NCBI GenBank assembly: GCA_964563965.1
Contig: CAZLZI010000004.1
Location: forward strand, 1-33,646
From: CAZCAQ01 sp964563965
GTDB lineage: Bacteria; Patescibacteriota; WWE3; UBA101185; UBA10185
Reading direction: 5' to 3'
Length of the DNA: 33,646 nt
A program made the translations under genes and the position numbers. The stretch's first letter is position 1; every line of letters begins with the position of its first letter. Below, piece after piece: positions 15,243 to 23,942 of the stretch. A model generated the notes under the pieces. It saw nothing but the letters and a program-made list of their open reading frames with translations. It made no database searches and was not told where the DNA came from.

Positions 15243-16268
15243 ATGAACAATCAAGAAAATATTATCGATATTCACTGTCATTTAGCACGTATTAATACGT
15301 ACTTCAAAGATATGCGGGACATAAGCTTTAAAAACAGTAAGTATCTTGTCTTTTATAAACTTTGGGCAAAACTAATTCACATGGAATGGTCTGATACAGT
15401 GGAAATTTTAAACAGCCGATTTGAGAAAAAGTTACTTGAACTAACCGAGCAATCATACATAAATCACTTTGTTATTCTTCCATTAGATGGCATTTATGAT
15501 TCCAAGGGAACACTAATCAACGAAGCAAGTGTGTTTTATACAGCTAATGATGATATTTATGAGTTTTGTAAACAGTCAGACAAACTAATACCCTCTGCTT
15601 CAATAAATCCTATGCGAATAGATGCACTTGAAGAACTGGAAAAAGCTGTGCTGCATGAATGTGCTTTAATTAAGTGGCTACCTGGCCTGCAACTCTTTAA
15701 TCCAGCTGATACTAAAGCTCTAGCTTTTGCTAGAAAATGTGCAGCACATAATATGCCAATACTTATTCATTTAGGCCAAGAATTTAGTTTTCCAGGGCTT
15801 AAATTAGAAAAAAAGTATCATAAGCTAGATACTTTAACCGCTCTGCTTGAAACCGGATGCAAAATAATTGTTGCACATGCAGGTGGTTTTTCATTCTTAA
15901 GAGAGAAGCAAACTGTTAAAACTTTAGAGTCTTTGGCAGTAAAATTTCCAAATTTATTCTTTGATAACTCAGGAATGTTAGTTTATCAGAGAAGATCTCG
16001 CCTTCTGCTTTTAAGAAGAAGTCCGCTATTAATGTCGAGATTACTTTTTGGAACTGACTATCCTTGTTATGCGCACACATTACCATTTGTATTGAACATA
16101 AAGCCACAACACACCCTCGAAGCAATGCAAACAAAAAATATTTTTGATCGAGATGCAAAAATAAAAAAATATTTAGGCTTTAATCATGAAATTTTTTCAA
16201 GAGGTTATTCTGTAATATATAAAAAACAATTGACAAATAAGCAAAAAGAATCGAAAATTTACACATAG
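15243..16268 (+). CDS. metal-dependent amidohydrolase (amidohydrolase-2 / TIM-barrel)
   Basis: A 341-residue TIM-barrel hydrolase. DIHCHLA supplies the first metal pair (His11, His13). LIHLGQE gives a third His, IIVAHAGGFSF a fourth and LLFGTDYPCY the catalytic Asp. This is the amidohydrolase-2 pattern, whose members hydrolyse or decarboxylate small ring or amide substrates. Start ATG 15243 is chosen because TATAAT ends 9 bases before it. Substrate is not predictable. The C-terminal 20 residues are Lys-rich (KKQLTNKQKESK) and outside the fold. Confidence 0.85.
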   Translation: MNNQENIIDIHCHLARINTYFKDMRDISFKNSKYLVFYKLWAKLIHMEWSDTVEILNSRFEKKLLELTEQSYINHFVILPLDGIYDSKGTLINEASVFYTANDDIYEFCKQSDKLIPSASINPMRIDALEELEKAVLHECALIKWLPGLQLFNPADTKALAFARKCAAHNMPILIHLGQEFSFPGLKLEKKYHKLDTLTALLETGCKIIVAHAGGFSFLREKQTVKTLESLAVKFPNLFFDNSGMLVYQRRSRLLLLRRSPLLMSRLLFGTDYPCYAHTLPFVLNIKPQHTLEAMQTKNIFDRDAKIKKYLGFNHEIFSRGYSVIYKKQLTNKQKESKIYT

Positions 16269-16317
16269 ATGACCCACAGAATAAGAAAGTGCCCAAAATA
16301 TTTATTCATTTTTTCAA

Positions 16318-16590
16318 ATGGAACTTACAACTCCATTAAAGCTATTTCATTTATCACCAAATAATCAAACTATGCTTACACTAGATGAAATAAAAAAGAA
16401 ATTATTAGAGGATCCATTATGGCAACCTGAAGAGGATGACACACAAGATATGTGGGATCTATATGATCAAGCCGTTGCTGAAATTAGTAAATCAAAGAAA
16501 GCTAATCGCGTAAAACCCGATATAGATGAGATCTTTGACGATACTTTTCCGGCAGCAGCCAAATCAAGAGCTGAAGATGATGATTTTTAA
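16318..16590 (+). CDS. small acidic protein, function unknown
   Basis: A 90-residue acidic protein with no signal or membrane segment, not recognised. MLTLDEIKKKLLEDPLWQPEEDD begins a likely folded helical part, and the tail ends in acidic RAEDDDF. The coding frame is clear, but the start is not. ATG 16372 (72 residues) has AATAAT 6 bases upstream and gives a more natural N-terminus, while ATG 16318 adds 18 residues. It precedes the 30-residue basic peptide gene by 35 bases; an acidic/basic pair in one transcript is possible. Confidence 0.6.
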   Translation: MELTTPLKLFHLSPNNQTMLTLDEIKKKLLEDPLWQPEEDDTQDMWDLYDQAVAEISKSKKANRVKPDIDEIFDDTFPAAAKSRAEDDDF

Positions 16591-16609
16591 AAGTAATTAG
16601 TTAGGTATC

Positions 16610-16620
16610 AAGGAGGTGAT
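16610..16620 (+). promoter_or_regulatory. extended Shine-Dalgarno site (AAGGAGGTGAT)
   Basis: Eleven contiguous bases complementary to the usual 3' end of bacterial 16S rRNA, 5 bases before the GTG at 16626. It is by far the strongest ribosome-binding site in the window and suggests high expression of the tiny basic protein. Confidence 0.8.
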
Positions 16621-16625
16621 TAACC

Positions 16626-16718
16626 GTGCCAGTAAAAAAAGCTAAAAAGACAGCAGCTAAGAAAACCGTTAAGAAAGTTGCTAAGAAGACAGTTAAAAAA
16701 GCAGCAAAAAGAAAATAA
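16626..16718 (+). CDS. 30-residue Lys/Ala-rich histone H1-like peptide
   Basis: A GTG-started frame coding for 30 residues, 15 of them Lys or Arg. An 8-residue unit (V/A)AKKTVKK occurs twice (residues 10-25), followed by AAKRK. Such KKxAAKK repeats occur in histone H1 tails and in bacterial HC1/AlgP-like DNA-binding proteins, so nucleic-acid binding is likely; the function is inferred from composition. The strongest Shine-Dalgarno site of the window and a dedicated terminator 26 bases after the stop mark it as a real gene. Confidence 0.8.
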   Translation: MPVKKAKKTAAKKTVKKVAKKTVKKAAKRK

Positions 16719-16744
16719 GTTTTCTTTAGCTAAGTCATTAAACT

Positions 16745-16776
16745 AACGGCGGCAGTACCAAAATATTGCCGCCGTT
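16745..16776 (+). terminator. intrinsic terminator after the basic peptide gene
   Basis: Perfect 10-bp stem AACGGCGGCA (16745-16754) with TGCCGCCGTT (16767-16776), a 12-base loop, and a short T run (16775-16778). The GC-rich stem stands out in this AT-rich window. It is the only clear intrinsic terminator seen. Confidence 0.8.
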
Positions 16777-16819
16777 TTGCGTACCTGTTCTTTTTATATA
16801 CTTATGAGAAAATACTCCT

Positions 16820-18073
16820 ATGGAATACACCTATTCAGTATCAGAATTTCTAGAATTCGTTAACCTCTATCTAGAAGGCATTAGTGAAGTAGTTGTCACT
16901 GGGGAAATTAGCTCAATAAAACTCTCTCAAAATAAGTGGTTCTTTATAACGCTTAAAGATGAAAACTGCAGTATGGAGGTATTTGCCATCTCTGCTCAAA
17001 ACCCAATCTGCAAACAACTAACCGAAGGCATGCTTGTAAATATCTATGGTAAACCAAGACTTTATCAGAAATCAGGGCGATTTAGCCTTTTTGCTAGACT
17101 TATTGTTCCCGCAGGAGAAGGACTGCTTAAAGTTACATTTGAAAAACTTAAAGCAAAGCTTGAGAATGAAGGGTTGTTTGATCTCAATCGAAAGCGGGAC
17201 TTAGTAGCATTTCCTCAAAAGATTGGATTAATCACAGCAAAAGATTCTCAAGCCTATAAAGACTTTGTGAAAGTACTGCAAGAAAGGTTAGGTGGCATTA
17301 AACTTTATTACTATCCCGTTTCTGTTCAGGGCAAAGATGCTATTTCATCAATCCAACAAGCATTTAGTTATTTTAATGCCTGTGATTTAGACTTAGATGC
17401 TATTGCACTAGTAAGAGGGGGAGGTTCGCTTGAAGATTTATACTCTTTTAACACTGAAGAAATTGTCAAAGCCATCTTTTCAAGCAAATATCCTGTAATT
17501 TGTGGAGTTGGGCATGAGGGTGATGTTACTCTTGCAGACCTTGTAGCAGACGTACGAGCATCTACACCCTCTAATGCAGCTGAACTTATCTGTTTGGGTA
17601 GTGAACAAGCTATGGATAGGGTCAAGCACCTAGAATATAAATTAGCTATGTGTATGCATCAAAAGCTTAGTATCTACTCAACACAACTAACACGCTTTTC
17701 TCATGCTAGTCATACCTATGCATATGAAAGAATCGGTAGGTATAAAAACTTACTAACTAAGTTTGACAAGCTTACAGACACTATCCAAAATCTTGCAGAG
17801 TTGAAAATACTAACAACTAATCAAAGTATCGCAAAAGCAATTTATAATATTAATGCAAAAGTAAAACTTGCTAACGCACATGTATCTGCCAGCATTAAAC
17901 TTCTTGAAGCTTTAGATTGTAAAAGACTGCTTACTAAAGGGTATGCAATTGTCTACACAGCTGATGACAAGATCGTGCAGAATGTAAAAGATGTTAAAAT
18001 AGGCCAAAGTATTAAAACTCAACTGGCTAAAGGTGTATTAATTTCAAATATAGAAAGTTGCAACCATGACTAA
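16820..18073 (+). CDS. xseA: exodeoxyribonuclease VII large subunit
   Basis: A 417-residue XseA. The N-terminal OB-fold (VTGEISSIKLSQNKWFFITL) binds single-stranded DNA. The catalytic domain contains LVRGGGSLEDLYSFNTEEIV and the segment GVGHEGDVTLADLVADVRASTPSNAAEL, the family signature. A long helical region (about 265-360) builds the stalk that binds XseB. The enzyme degrades single-stranded DNA to oligonucleotides in repair and recombination. It is coupled to xseB by an 8-base overlap. TATACT lies 18 bases before the ATG, giving a leader of about 11 bases without a Shine-Dalgarno site. Confidence 0.95.
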   Translation: MEYTYSVSEFLEFVNLYLEGISEVVVTGEISSIKLSQNKWFFITLKDENCSMEVFAISAQNPICKQLTEGMLVNIYGKPRLYQKSGRFSLFARLIVPAGEGLLKVTFEKLKAKLENEGLFDLNRKRDLVAFPQKIGLITAKDSQAYKDFVKVLQERLGGIKLYYYPVSVQGKDAISSIQQAFSYFNACDLDLDAIALVRGGGSLEDLYSFNTEEIVKAIFSSKYPVICGVGHEGDVTLADLVADVRASTPSNAAELICLGSEQAMDRVKHLEYKLAMCMHQKLSIYSTQLTRFSHASHTYAYERIGRYKNLLTKFDKLTDTIQNLAELKILTTNQSIAKAIYNINAKVKLANAHVSASIKLLEALDCKRLLTKGYAIVYTADDKIVQNVKDVKIGQSIKTQLAKGVLISNIESCNHD

Positions 18074-18278
18074 ATCAAAGGATATTAACTTAAATGACGC
18101 GTTCTTAAGACTCGAGCAGATCACTGCATTAATTGAGAGTGAAGACCTAGATCTGGAAAAGAGCATCCCATTAATGAAAGAAGGATTAGAACTTGCCAAA
18201 TACATTAAACACCGATTAACAGCATTGGAAAACGAAATCGAAGAAATAAAAACTAATATGGCATCGGTAGAGGATTAG
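18066..18278 (+). CDS. xseB: exodeoxyribonuclease VII small subunit
   Basis: A 70-residue all-helical protein. LNDAFLRLEQITALIESEDLDLEKSIPLMKEGLELAKYIKHRL follows the XseB pattern (a helical hairpin with x-x-S-L-x-x-Y/M-E-E/K-G-x-x-L). Several small subunits coat the XseA stalk and are needed for activity. Overlaps the xseA end by 8 bases and, at its own end, the convergent peptidase gene by 4 bases. Confidence 0.93.
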   Translation: MTKSKDINLNDAFLRLEQITALIESEDLDLEKSIPLMKEGLELAKYIKHRLTALENEIEEIKTNMASVED

Positions 18279-21142
18279 AAAAGCAAGTCAATGGTATCAA
18301 AGTACGTCTTGTCCTGAATGGAGACGGAATTGCCTAAGACAACACTAGATCCCAAACTATCAAAACCATCATGCATAAGCTCACCTATTGCCTGGATTGA
18401 TTCCTGTGTGGCGTCAAGTAAGCTATCTTTCATAGACTGCCTTACGCTAGGTGTGAGTCCTGTTAAGTATTTAAGGTAATTTTCAGCACCTAACGAATCA
18501 GTATCTATATAGGGTTCAAGATCAGATAAAGCTCCTATTTTATACCCTGTAAGCACCTTGTCACTCGCTACAAAGTTTTTTAAAAAGGCACCTACTTGTT
18601 TATAAACTTGCAGTGTTCTGGAAATGTTAGGATCTCGATACGAAACCAGCCCCATCAAGCCATCCTCTAGACAATATGCTATCCCACCGTATGCTCCCCC
18701 CTTCACACGAATTTCGCTCCACAAATACTCGTACTGTAGTATACCTCGAAGCAAATAATTTAAACCGCCAAAAGTATTAAGTGACGTGACTAACCGCGAA
18801 GAACGCGCTACATAGTTAACTTTAGAAGGAATGGTATAGAAAGTCTTACACGGAACAGGTAAAGCTATCGCTAGTCCCTGAGGTTTATCATGAACCGGTA
18901 AGCTAGCTTTAAAATGTGTAAGTTCTACCAAGGCTTGTTCTTTAAACCATTCACTACAAGACAGACTAATTTCTAACGCAGAGGCATTAATCACAGTCTT
19001 GATGACACTTGCTTTGGCAGGTAAGTTTAAATCCGGCTTATCAAAACTAACACTGATCGCTTTTAAGAAGTTATAAAAAGCTATCCCTGAGGTTAGATCC
19101 CATAAATAGTGTTCAAGAGATACGGATGCCAGTGCCTTACGGAGAGCAAATCTGTGGCCAGACTCAACTAAATCATTCTCCATGTTTACTTTCAGTTCAT
19201 CAAGTAGCTTTTTAAGTTTAGAAATATTAGCAAAATTTGCACTTACTAACCCGTCTGCTATTAGAGCAAGCGCTCTTGCTAGATTTGATTCTAACAAGCT
19301 TACTTTTACAACTAGTTTGCGCTGTTTATCCAACGTAATTAGATTTGATGTAAAAAGTACTCTAGCACTTAACTCCCCCGTTACTTCTTCAAGCTCACTG
19401 GTGAACTGGTCTTCCGTCTTGGTACTCGTTCCTAGTTTGAAAAACAGTTTGGCGACTAAAGCTACATAAGGTAAATCCTTGATGGACACATGCGAAATAT
19501 CAAAGCTTAAGAGCAAATGGACTATCTTCCTATCAGGTATCTGCGTATAGATAATCCCATTGTTTTCCACAACATAGGGATAGGGCAAAACCTCTTGGGA
19601 GACATCAACTAGTGATAACATAGGTAACGTGTCTAACGCTTCTGGTAAATCAGGGGTCTCTTGTAACATCTTTAATTCAGTATTTTTTCTAACGATATCA
19701 GTTACTTCATCTTGTGTGAAAGACTCCTTAAGTTCTGTAAGTTTAGTCTTTTCATGCAACTCGTCCGTATTAAATAAATTAGCATCAGGAGAAAACTTAC
19801 TAATAACACACTGAGTGTTCTCAACAATATACTTACGAACTAACTCCTCAAAATAACCAGTCTTTAAAGCAGCTGACTTAAAAAAGTCAAAGTAAGGTGA
19901 ATACGTCAACAACTCAAGCGGATCTCTACCATATAACCAGAATTTGAGTAAGAAAGCATACTCCTCTACGCCTTTTGAATTCTCACTACTAGCATCACTC
20001 CTCAGCATGAACTCCAGTCTATTTATAGCACCAAGTAGGAGTTTTTTGTCTATTTCGTGTGCAAGACTACTAAAAAAGTCTCGGATTGCCTGTTCGGTCT
20101 TTTTAACATTGGCACGTGATTTAATGCCTTTTAGTCCAACAGTAAAAAAGTTTAAAAAGGCATCAGATTCATAACCATACATAAACAAAGAAGTACCCAG
20201 ACCTTTATCAAGGAGATACTTTTTAAGAGGGGACGCATCAGATGTGATTAGCAGATAATGGAGAATCATAAGTCCAAAGACATCTTGCGCTGGGACTTGT
20301 GGAAAGGCCCAAGACATTACACATATATGTGTAGTATCTCCTGTTGATTGGTAAGTGTGCTCAACTGTTTTTGGAGCAGTAAGCTTTGGAAGAGCTTTAA
20401 ACTCAAACGAAGCATCACACTGCTCATACTGCTTGAAGTAACTATCTAGTAACTCAAGAAACAAAAGCGAATCAACATCGCCATAGATAAACGCATAAGA
20501 GTTTGAAGGGTGATAATACTTTTTATGAAAGTTTAAAAACTGATCATATGTTAGAGTGGGTATAGAACTAGGTATACCACCTGCATCATATGCATAATCG
20601 GTACCTACAAGTAAGTCTCGTTGGACTTGAGATGCTATAAAGGTATCACTGTTGGCAAAATGACCTTTCATTTCATTGAACACTACACCGCTATATACCA
20701 TTTCCCCGCTCGGAGATAAGTCATATCTCCAGCCTTCTTGCATAAAGGTATTCACTGACAGGTTAGGAAAAAACACACTATCAAGATAAACACCAGCCAT
20801 GTTTAATAACTCCTTGTGATTGATGGACGAAACCGGATAAATGGTTTTATCAGGATAAGTGGAGGCATTAAGGTACGTTTGCAGTGAACTTTTTGCTAAA
20901 TAGGTAAACGGTTCTCTTACTGGATATTTTTGGGAACCGTTTAGTACACTGTGCTCCAATATATGCGCTACTCCGGTATTATCACTAACAAGAGTTTTAA
21001 ACCCAATACAAAATGCTTTATTTTTATCAGCATTCTTATATAAGAGGACTTGTGCATTAGTCTTAATGTGCAGGAGTTTAATAAGTGTTGCGTCTGCATC
21101 TTGTACATAGTCTTCTGATATTTGCGTGAAAGCAGGGTGCAT
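18275..21142 (-). CDS. M16C zinc metallopeptidase (PreP / insulinase family)
   Basis: A 955-residue peptidase with the full length of presequence protease. The inverted zinc motif HILEH is at residues 60-64 and the distal Glu ligand is in VVFNEMKGHFANSD. The Arg/Tyr region near the C-terminus (EIRVKGGAYGG, then SYRDPN) is the usual substrate-binding pair from the second half. No signal peptide, so it is cytosolic, degrading peptides inside a closing chamber. The start is ATG 21142, not the in-frame TTG at 21163: AGGAG lies 5 bases before the ATG and the gene then starts 1 base after the tgt stop. It is the last gene of mutS-mutL-tgt-peptidase. Confidence 0.92.
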   Translation of the reverse strand: MHPAFTQISEDYVQDADATLIKLLHIKTNAQVLLYKNADKNKAFCIGFKTLVSDNTGVAHILEHSVLNGSQKYPVREPFTYLAKSSLQTYLNASTYPDKTIYPVSSINHKELLNMAGVYLDSVFFPNLSVNTFMQEGWRYDLSPSGEMVYSGVVFNEMKGHFANSDTFIASQVQRDLLVGTDYAYDAGGIPSSIPTLTYDQFLNFHKKYYHPSNSYAFIYGDVDSLLFLELLDSYFKQYEQCDASFEFKALPKLTAPKTVEHTYQSTGDTTHICVMSWAFPQVPAQDVFGLMILHYLLITSDASPLKKYLLDKGLGTSLFMYGYESDAFLNFFTVGLKGIKSRANVKKTEQAIRDFFSSLAHEIDKKLLLGAINRLEFMLRSDASSENSKGVEEYAFLLKFWLYGRDPLELLTYSPYFDFFKSAALKTGYFEELVRKYIVENTQCVISKFSPDANLFNTDELHEKTKLTELKESFTQDEVTDIVRKNTELKMLQETPDLPEALDTLPMLSLVDVSQEVLPYPYVVENNGIIYTQIPDRKIVHLLLSFDISHVSIKDLPYVALVAKLFFKLGTSTKTEDQFTSELEEVTGELSARVLFTSNLITLDKQRKLVVKVSLLESNLARALALIADGLVSANFANISKLKKLLDELKVNMENDLVESGHRFALRKALASVSLEHYLWDLTSGIAFYNFLKAISVSFDKPDLNLPAKASVIKTVINASALEISLSCSEWFKEQALVELTHFKASLPVHDKPQGLAIALPVPCKTFYTIPSKVNYVARSSRLVTSLNTFGGLNYLLRGILQYEYLWSEIRVKGGAYGGIAYCLEDGLMGLVSYRDPNISRTLQVYKQVGAFLKNFVASDKVLTGYKIGALSDLEPYIDTDSLGAENYLKYLTGLTPSVRQSMKDSLLDATQESIQAIGELMHDGFDSLGSSVVLGNSVSIQDKTYFDTIDLLF

Positions 21143-21143
21143 A

Positions 21144-22226
21144 CTAACTCCTAAGTAACTCAATTACCTTTGAGTAATGTCTTAAATTGTGTATTGTCGC
21201 AAGTCTGAAAGCAAGAGTATCCTCTATTTTAAACAAGTGATGTAAATAGGCTCTAGAGTAATGTTTACATGTATAGCAATCGCAATCTTCACAAATAGGA
21301 CGCGTGTCTCGTGTAAAGACTTCTCGCTTGATATACAAGTAACTGTAATTAGCCTTATTATATAAATCTGCTTTCCGGTGTGGGGGGTCAACAAATGTAT
21401 AGAGCCTCATATGTCTTGCATCTCTAGTAGGAAGAGTGCAGTCAAAAATATCCCATCCAAATTGTCTAAGCATAGCTATTTCATACGGCGAACCTGTGCC
21501 CAATGCAAATTTTACTCTGTCATCAGGTATAAGACGTGCAAGCTTGTCAGAAACATCTAAATCCAAATCACTATTCTCATCCACCAAATAGCCTCCAAAG
21601 CCATACCCATCAAATCCTATATCGATGAGCTCATCAGCACTCTTTTTCCGCATATCTAAATTTTCTCCTCCTTGAACTACAGCATAGAGATGTGGTCGGG
21701 TCGCAGCATCCAAATTCTTAGTTTCACATAACTCCAAATACGTATCTTTACATCTTTTTGCCCACAGTGTTGTTCTTTCTACACTCACTTGTATATCAGA
21801 AACAGTACCTTTTGGTGGCGTAAAGTCATCAAGGCAAATAATAATATCAGACCCTATATCAAATTGGACTTCGATAGCCTTTTCGGGAGTGAAAAGTGCT
21901 TTTTTGCGTGTTCCAACTGAAAACGTAACACCTTTATCGGTGATTTTCCCTGCGTTTTTATTTCTGTGAATGAGTGAAAATATTTGCCATCCTCCGGAGT
22001 CAGTTACCACTAAACCGGAAAAATTCATGAACTTTTTAATCCCCCCGCACTTCTGAATAACCGACGCACCTGGTTCATGCATCAGATGATAGGTATTAAC
22101 AACAGCGCCTTCGATACCTGCCGTTTGTATGTCAAGTGAGTCGATACTTTTAACAACCGCTCTAGTGGCATCCGGTAAGAATTGAGGCAAATTATATGTA
22201 GTATTCCTTATAGTTACAGCATCCAT
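21144..22226 (-). CDS. tgt: tRNA-guanine transglycosylase (queuine/preQ1 type)
   Basis: A 360-residue TIM-barrel enzyme that exchanges guanine 34 of GUN-anticodon tRNAs for a deazaguanine base. NTYHLMHEPG and VVTDSGGWQIFSL hold the general acid/base Asp. FDCTLPTRDAR holds the nucleophile Asp (about 262). CDCYTCKHYSRAYLHH with the later His of IHNLRHY forms the zinc site, so the target is tRNA. The base-binding loop reads LDDFTPP where well-studied bacterial enzymes have FDECTP, putting Phe at the Cys158 position. A GTG at 22262, directly after the mutL stop, would add 12 residues. I prefer ATG 22226 because homology starts there and TAAAAT lies 7 bases upstream. Confidence 0.9.
   Translation of the reverse strand: MDAVTIRNTTYNLPQFLPDATRAVVKSIDSLDIQTAGIEGAVVNTYHLMHEPGASVIQKCGGIKKFMNFSGLVVTDSGGWQIFSLIHRNKNAGKITDKGVTFSVGTRKKALFTPEKAIEVQFDIGSDIIICLDDFTPPKGTVSDIQVSVERTTLWAKRCKDTYLELCETKNLDAATRPHLYAVVQGGENLDMRKKSADELIDIGFDGYGFGGYLVDENSDLDLDVSDKLARLIPDDRVKFALGTGSPYEIAMLRQFGWDIFDCTLPTRDARHMRLYTFVDPPHRKADLYNKANYSYLYIKREVFTRDTRPICEDCDCYTCKHYSRAYLHHLFKIEDTLAFRLATIHNLRHYSKVIELLRS
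21148..21152 (-). promoter_or_regulatory. Shine-Dalgarno site of the M16C peptidase
   Basis: Minus strand AGGAG, 5 bases before ATG 21142 and inside the longer TTG frame; it decides the start of the peptidase. Confidence 0.6.
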
Positions 22227-22262
22227 CTTGGTGATTTTAGCAGAAATGACGCTTCTTAACAC

Positions 22263-23942
22263 TTAAGTGCGTTTAAAGAGACGATTAATCTCGGGCAATG
22301 TTAGTTCAAGCTTTACTGGTCTGCCATGTGGACATGTATAATCAAACGCAGTTAACTCTAGGACTGACATAAGACTGGTAATTTCTGCATCTGAAAGTTT
22401 CTTCCCTGATTTAATAGCAGAACGACAAGCAAGATACGATAAAGCTTTCTTTGTTCTTTCATCTGCAAGTGTTGTCAGACTTAAACCCTGTTCACTTGCC
22501 ATATCTTCCAGAAACCCAAGTAAAATAGCACTTATATTTCTACCCTCATAAATACGCGGTATAGAAACAAGCTTGATCATATTTGATCCAAACTCTTCAA
22601 AAGAGATGCCTATGGTTGCAAAAAATGCTTTATGTGAAAGAAGTGTTTGTAAGTCAGTTAGCGAAAGTTCAATCACTTCACTAGTAGTAATGCAATCTTG
22701 TTCCAAGATGTGGTTGTTAAATCTGTTGAGCAACTCTTCATATACAATACGCTCATGTGCCGCATGCTGATCAATTAGCAGTATACCTTGCTGTGTTTCC
22801 ACAACTATATACATGTTGTGGAGTTGTAGATACTGTCTAGTTGCATCTTCAAATAAGGTTTGTTTCGTACTTACTCCTGCTTTGTAATCAACCCCTGCAT
22901 CTCGAACTAGCATAGTAGACAGACTTGTAAAACCCTCTTTAATATAAGTCAGATCGTGTTTTTGAAGTGACTGGATAACAGACTCCTTTAACTTAAGTAA
23001 AAGTTGATCGAAGTGCTTGATTCTGACCGCTTCTTTTTTCGGGTGAACATTAACATCCAAGCGATTACTTTGACATTCAAGGTGCAGTAAAAAGGCCGGA
23101 TGCATTCTGTATTCTATTAAATTGCCATAAAAGTCTCGAATACTGGCAGATAGCATTGACGGTGAAACAGCACGGTTATTAATAAATAAAAATTGTTTCT
23201 TAGTGCTTTTAAAAGTACATAGCGGTTTTGATATATACCCACTAACGCTAAACCCATCTCCAGTAAATGAGATTGGAACAAGATTAGTAAAAAAGGCAGC
23301 AGTAAGTATACTTTGAATGCGTTGGTCAAATGACTGTCCACGGGGCAATAGCAATACTTCTTTAGAATTACTGACCAAGGAGAAAGCAATATCAGGGCGA
23401 CTTAGGGCCAAGACAGATACAATTTCGACAATCTGGGTGTACTCATACCTTTTATTATGCAAAAATTCTTTTCTGGCAGGGATATTGTGAAATAAATTGT
23501 TTACTATAACTACAGTTCCGTCCTTCATAGATTCAGGAACTACTGATAACACCTCCCCATAAGAAACGTCTAGTCTATAACCATACTTTTGAGCTTTTGG
23601 TTTAGAATAAATCACACCCGCACTTACTGAAAAGATACTACTTAATGCCTCCCCTCTAAAGCCTAAAGTTTTAACACTTTGCATATCCGTACTTCTTGCT
23701 AACTTGCTTGTAGTATGCGGTAAAACACACAGTTCTAAGTCAGCTTTATCCATGCCAACGCCATTATCAAACACCGAAATTTTATCAAACCCACTATCTT
23801 CAATTTCAATTCTAATAGCAGACGCACCACCATCTAAACTATTTTCAATTAATTCTTTAATAACATTAGCAGGCCGTTCTATTACTTCTCCTGCGGAAAT
23901 CATGGATATTACATCTGGTGATAGCGCCTTGATAATACTCAT
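22263..23942 (-). CDS. mutL: DNA mismatch repair protein MutL, endonuclease type
   Basis: A 559-residue MutL. The GHKL ATPase domain has ELIENSLDGGASAIRI, VFDNGVGMD and TLGFRGEALSSI. The C-terminal domain has the nicking-endonuclease motif DQHAAHERIVYEE (DQHAx2Ex4E), followed by ACRSAIKSG and CPHGRP, the metal-site motifs of incision-competent MutL. It is therefore expected to nick DNA without MutH, as in Bacillus and eukaryotic PMS2. The start overlaps the mutS stop by 4 bases (ATGA), with AAGGA 9 bases upstream. The linker is short for the family. Confidence 0.95.
   Translation of the reverse strand: MSIIKALSPDVISMISAGEVIERPANVIKELIENSLDGGASAIRIEIEDSGFDKISVFDNGVGMDKADLELCVLPHTTSKLARSTDMQSVKTLGFRGEALSSIFSVSAGVIYSKPKAQKYGYRLDVSYGEVLSVVPESMKDGTVVIVNNLFHNIPARKEFLHNKRYEYTQIVEIVSVLALSRPDIAFSLVSNSKEVLLLPRGQSFDQRIQSILTAAFFTNLVPISFTGDGFSVSGYISKPLCTFKSTKKQFLFINNRAVSPSMLSASIRDFYGNLIEYRMHPAFLLHLECQSNRLDVNVHPKKEAVRIKHFDQLLLKLKESVIQSLQKHDLTYIKEGFTSLSTMLVRDAGVDYKAGVSTKQTLFEDATRQYLQLHNMYIVVETQQGILLIDQHAAHERIVYEELLNRFNNHILEQDCITTSEVIELSLTDLQTLLSHKAFFATIGISFEEFGSNMIKLVSIPRIYEGRNISAILLGFLEDMASEQGLSLTTLADERTKKALSYLACRSAIKSGKKLSDAEITSLMSVLELTAFDYTCPHGRPVKLELTLPEINRLFKRT

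Noticed and set aside
21144..22226. Tgt homologue being a DpdA-like DNA-modification enzyme
   Set aside because: The C-terminal CDCYTC zinc block and YSRAYLHH segment are of the tRNA-enzyme type, and no dpd genes are nearby.
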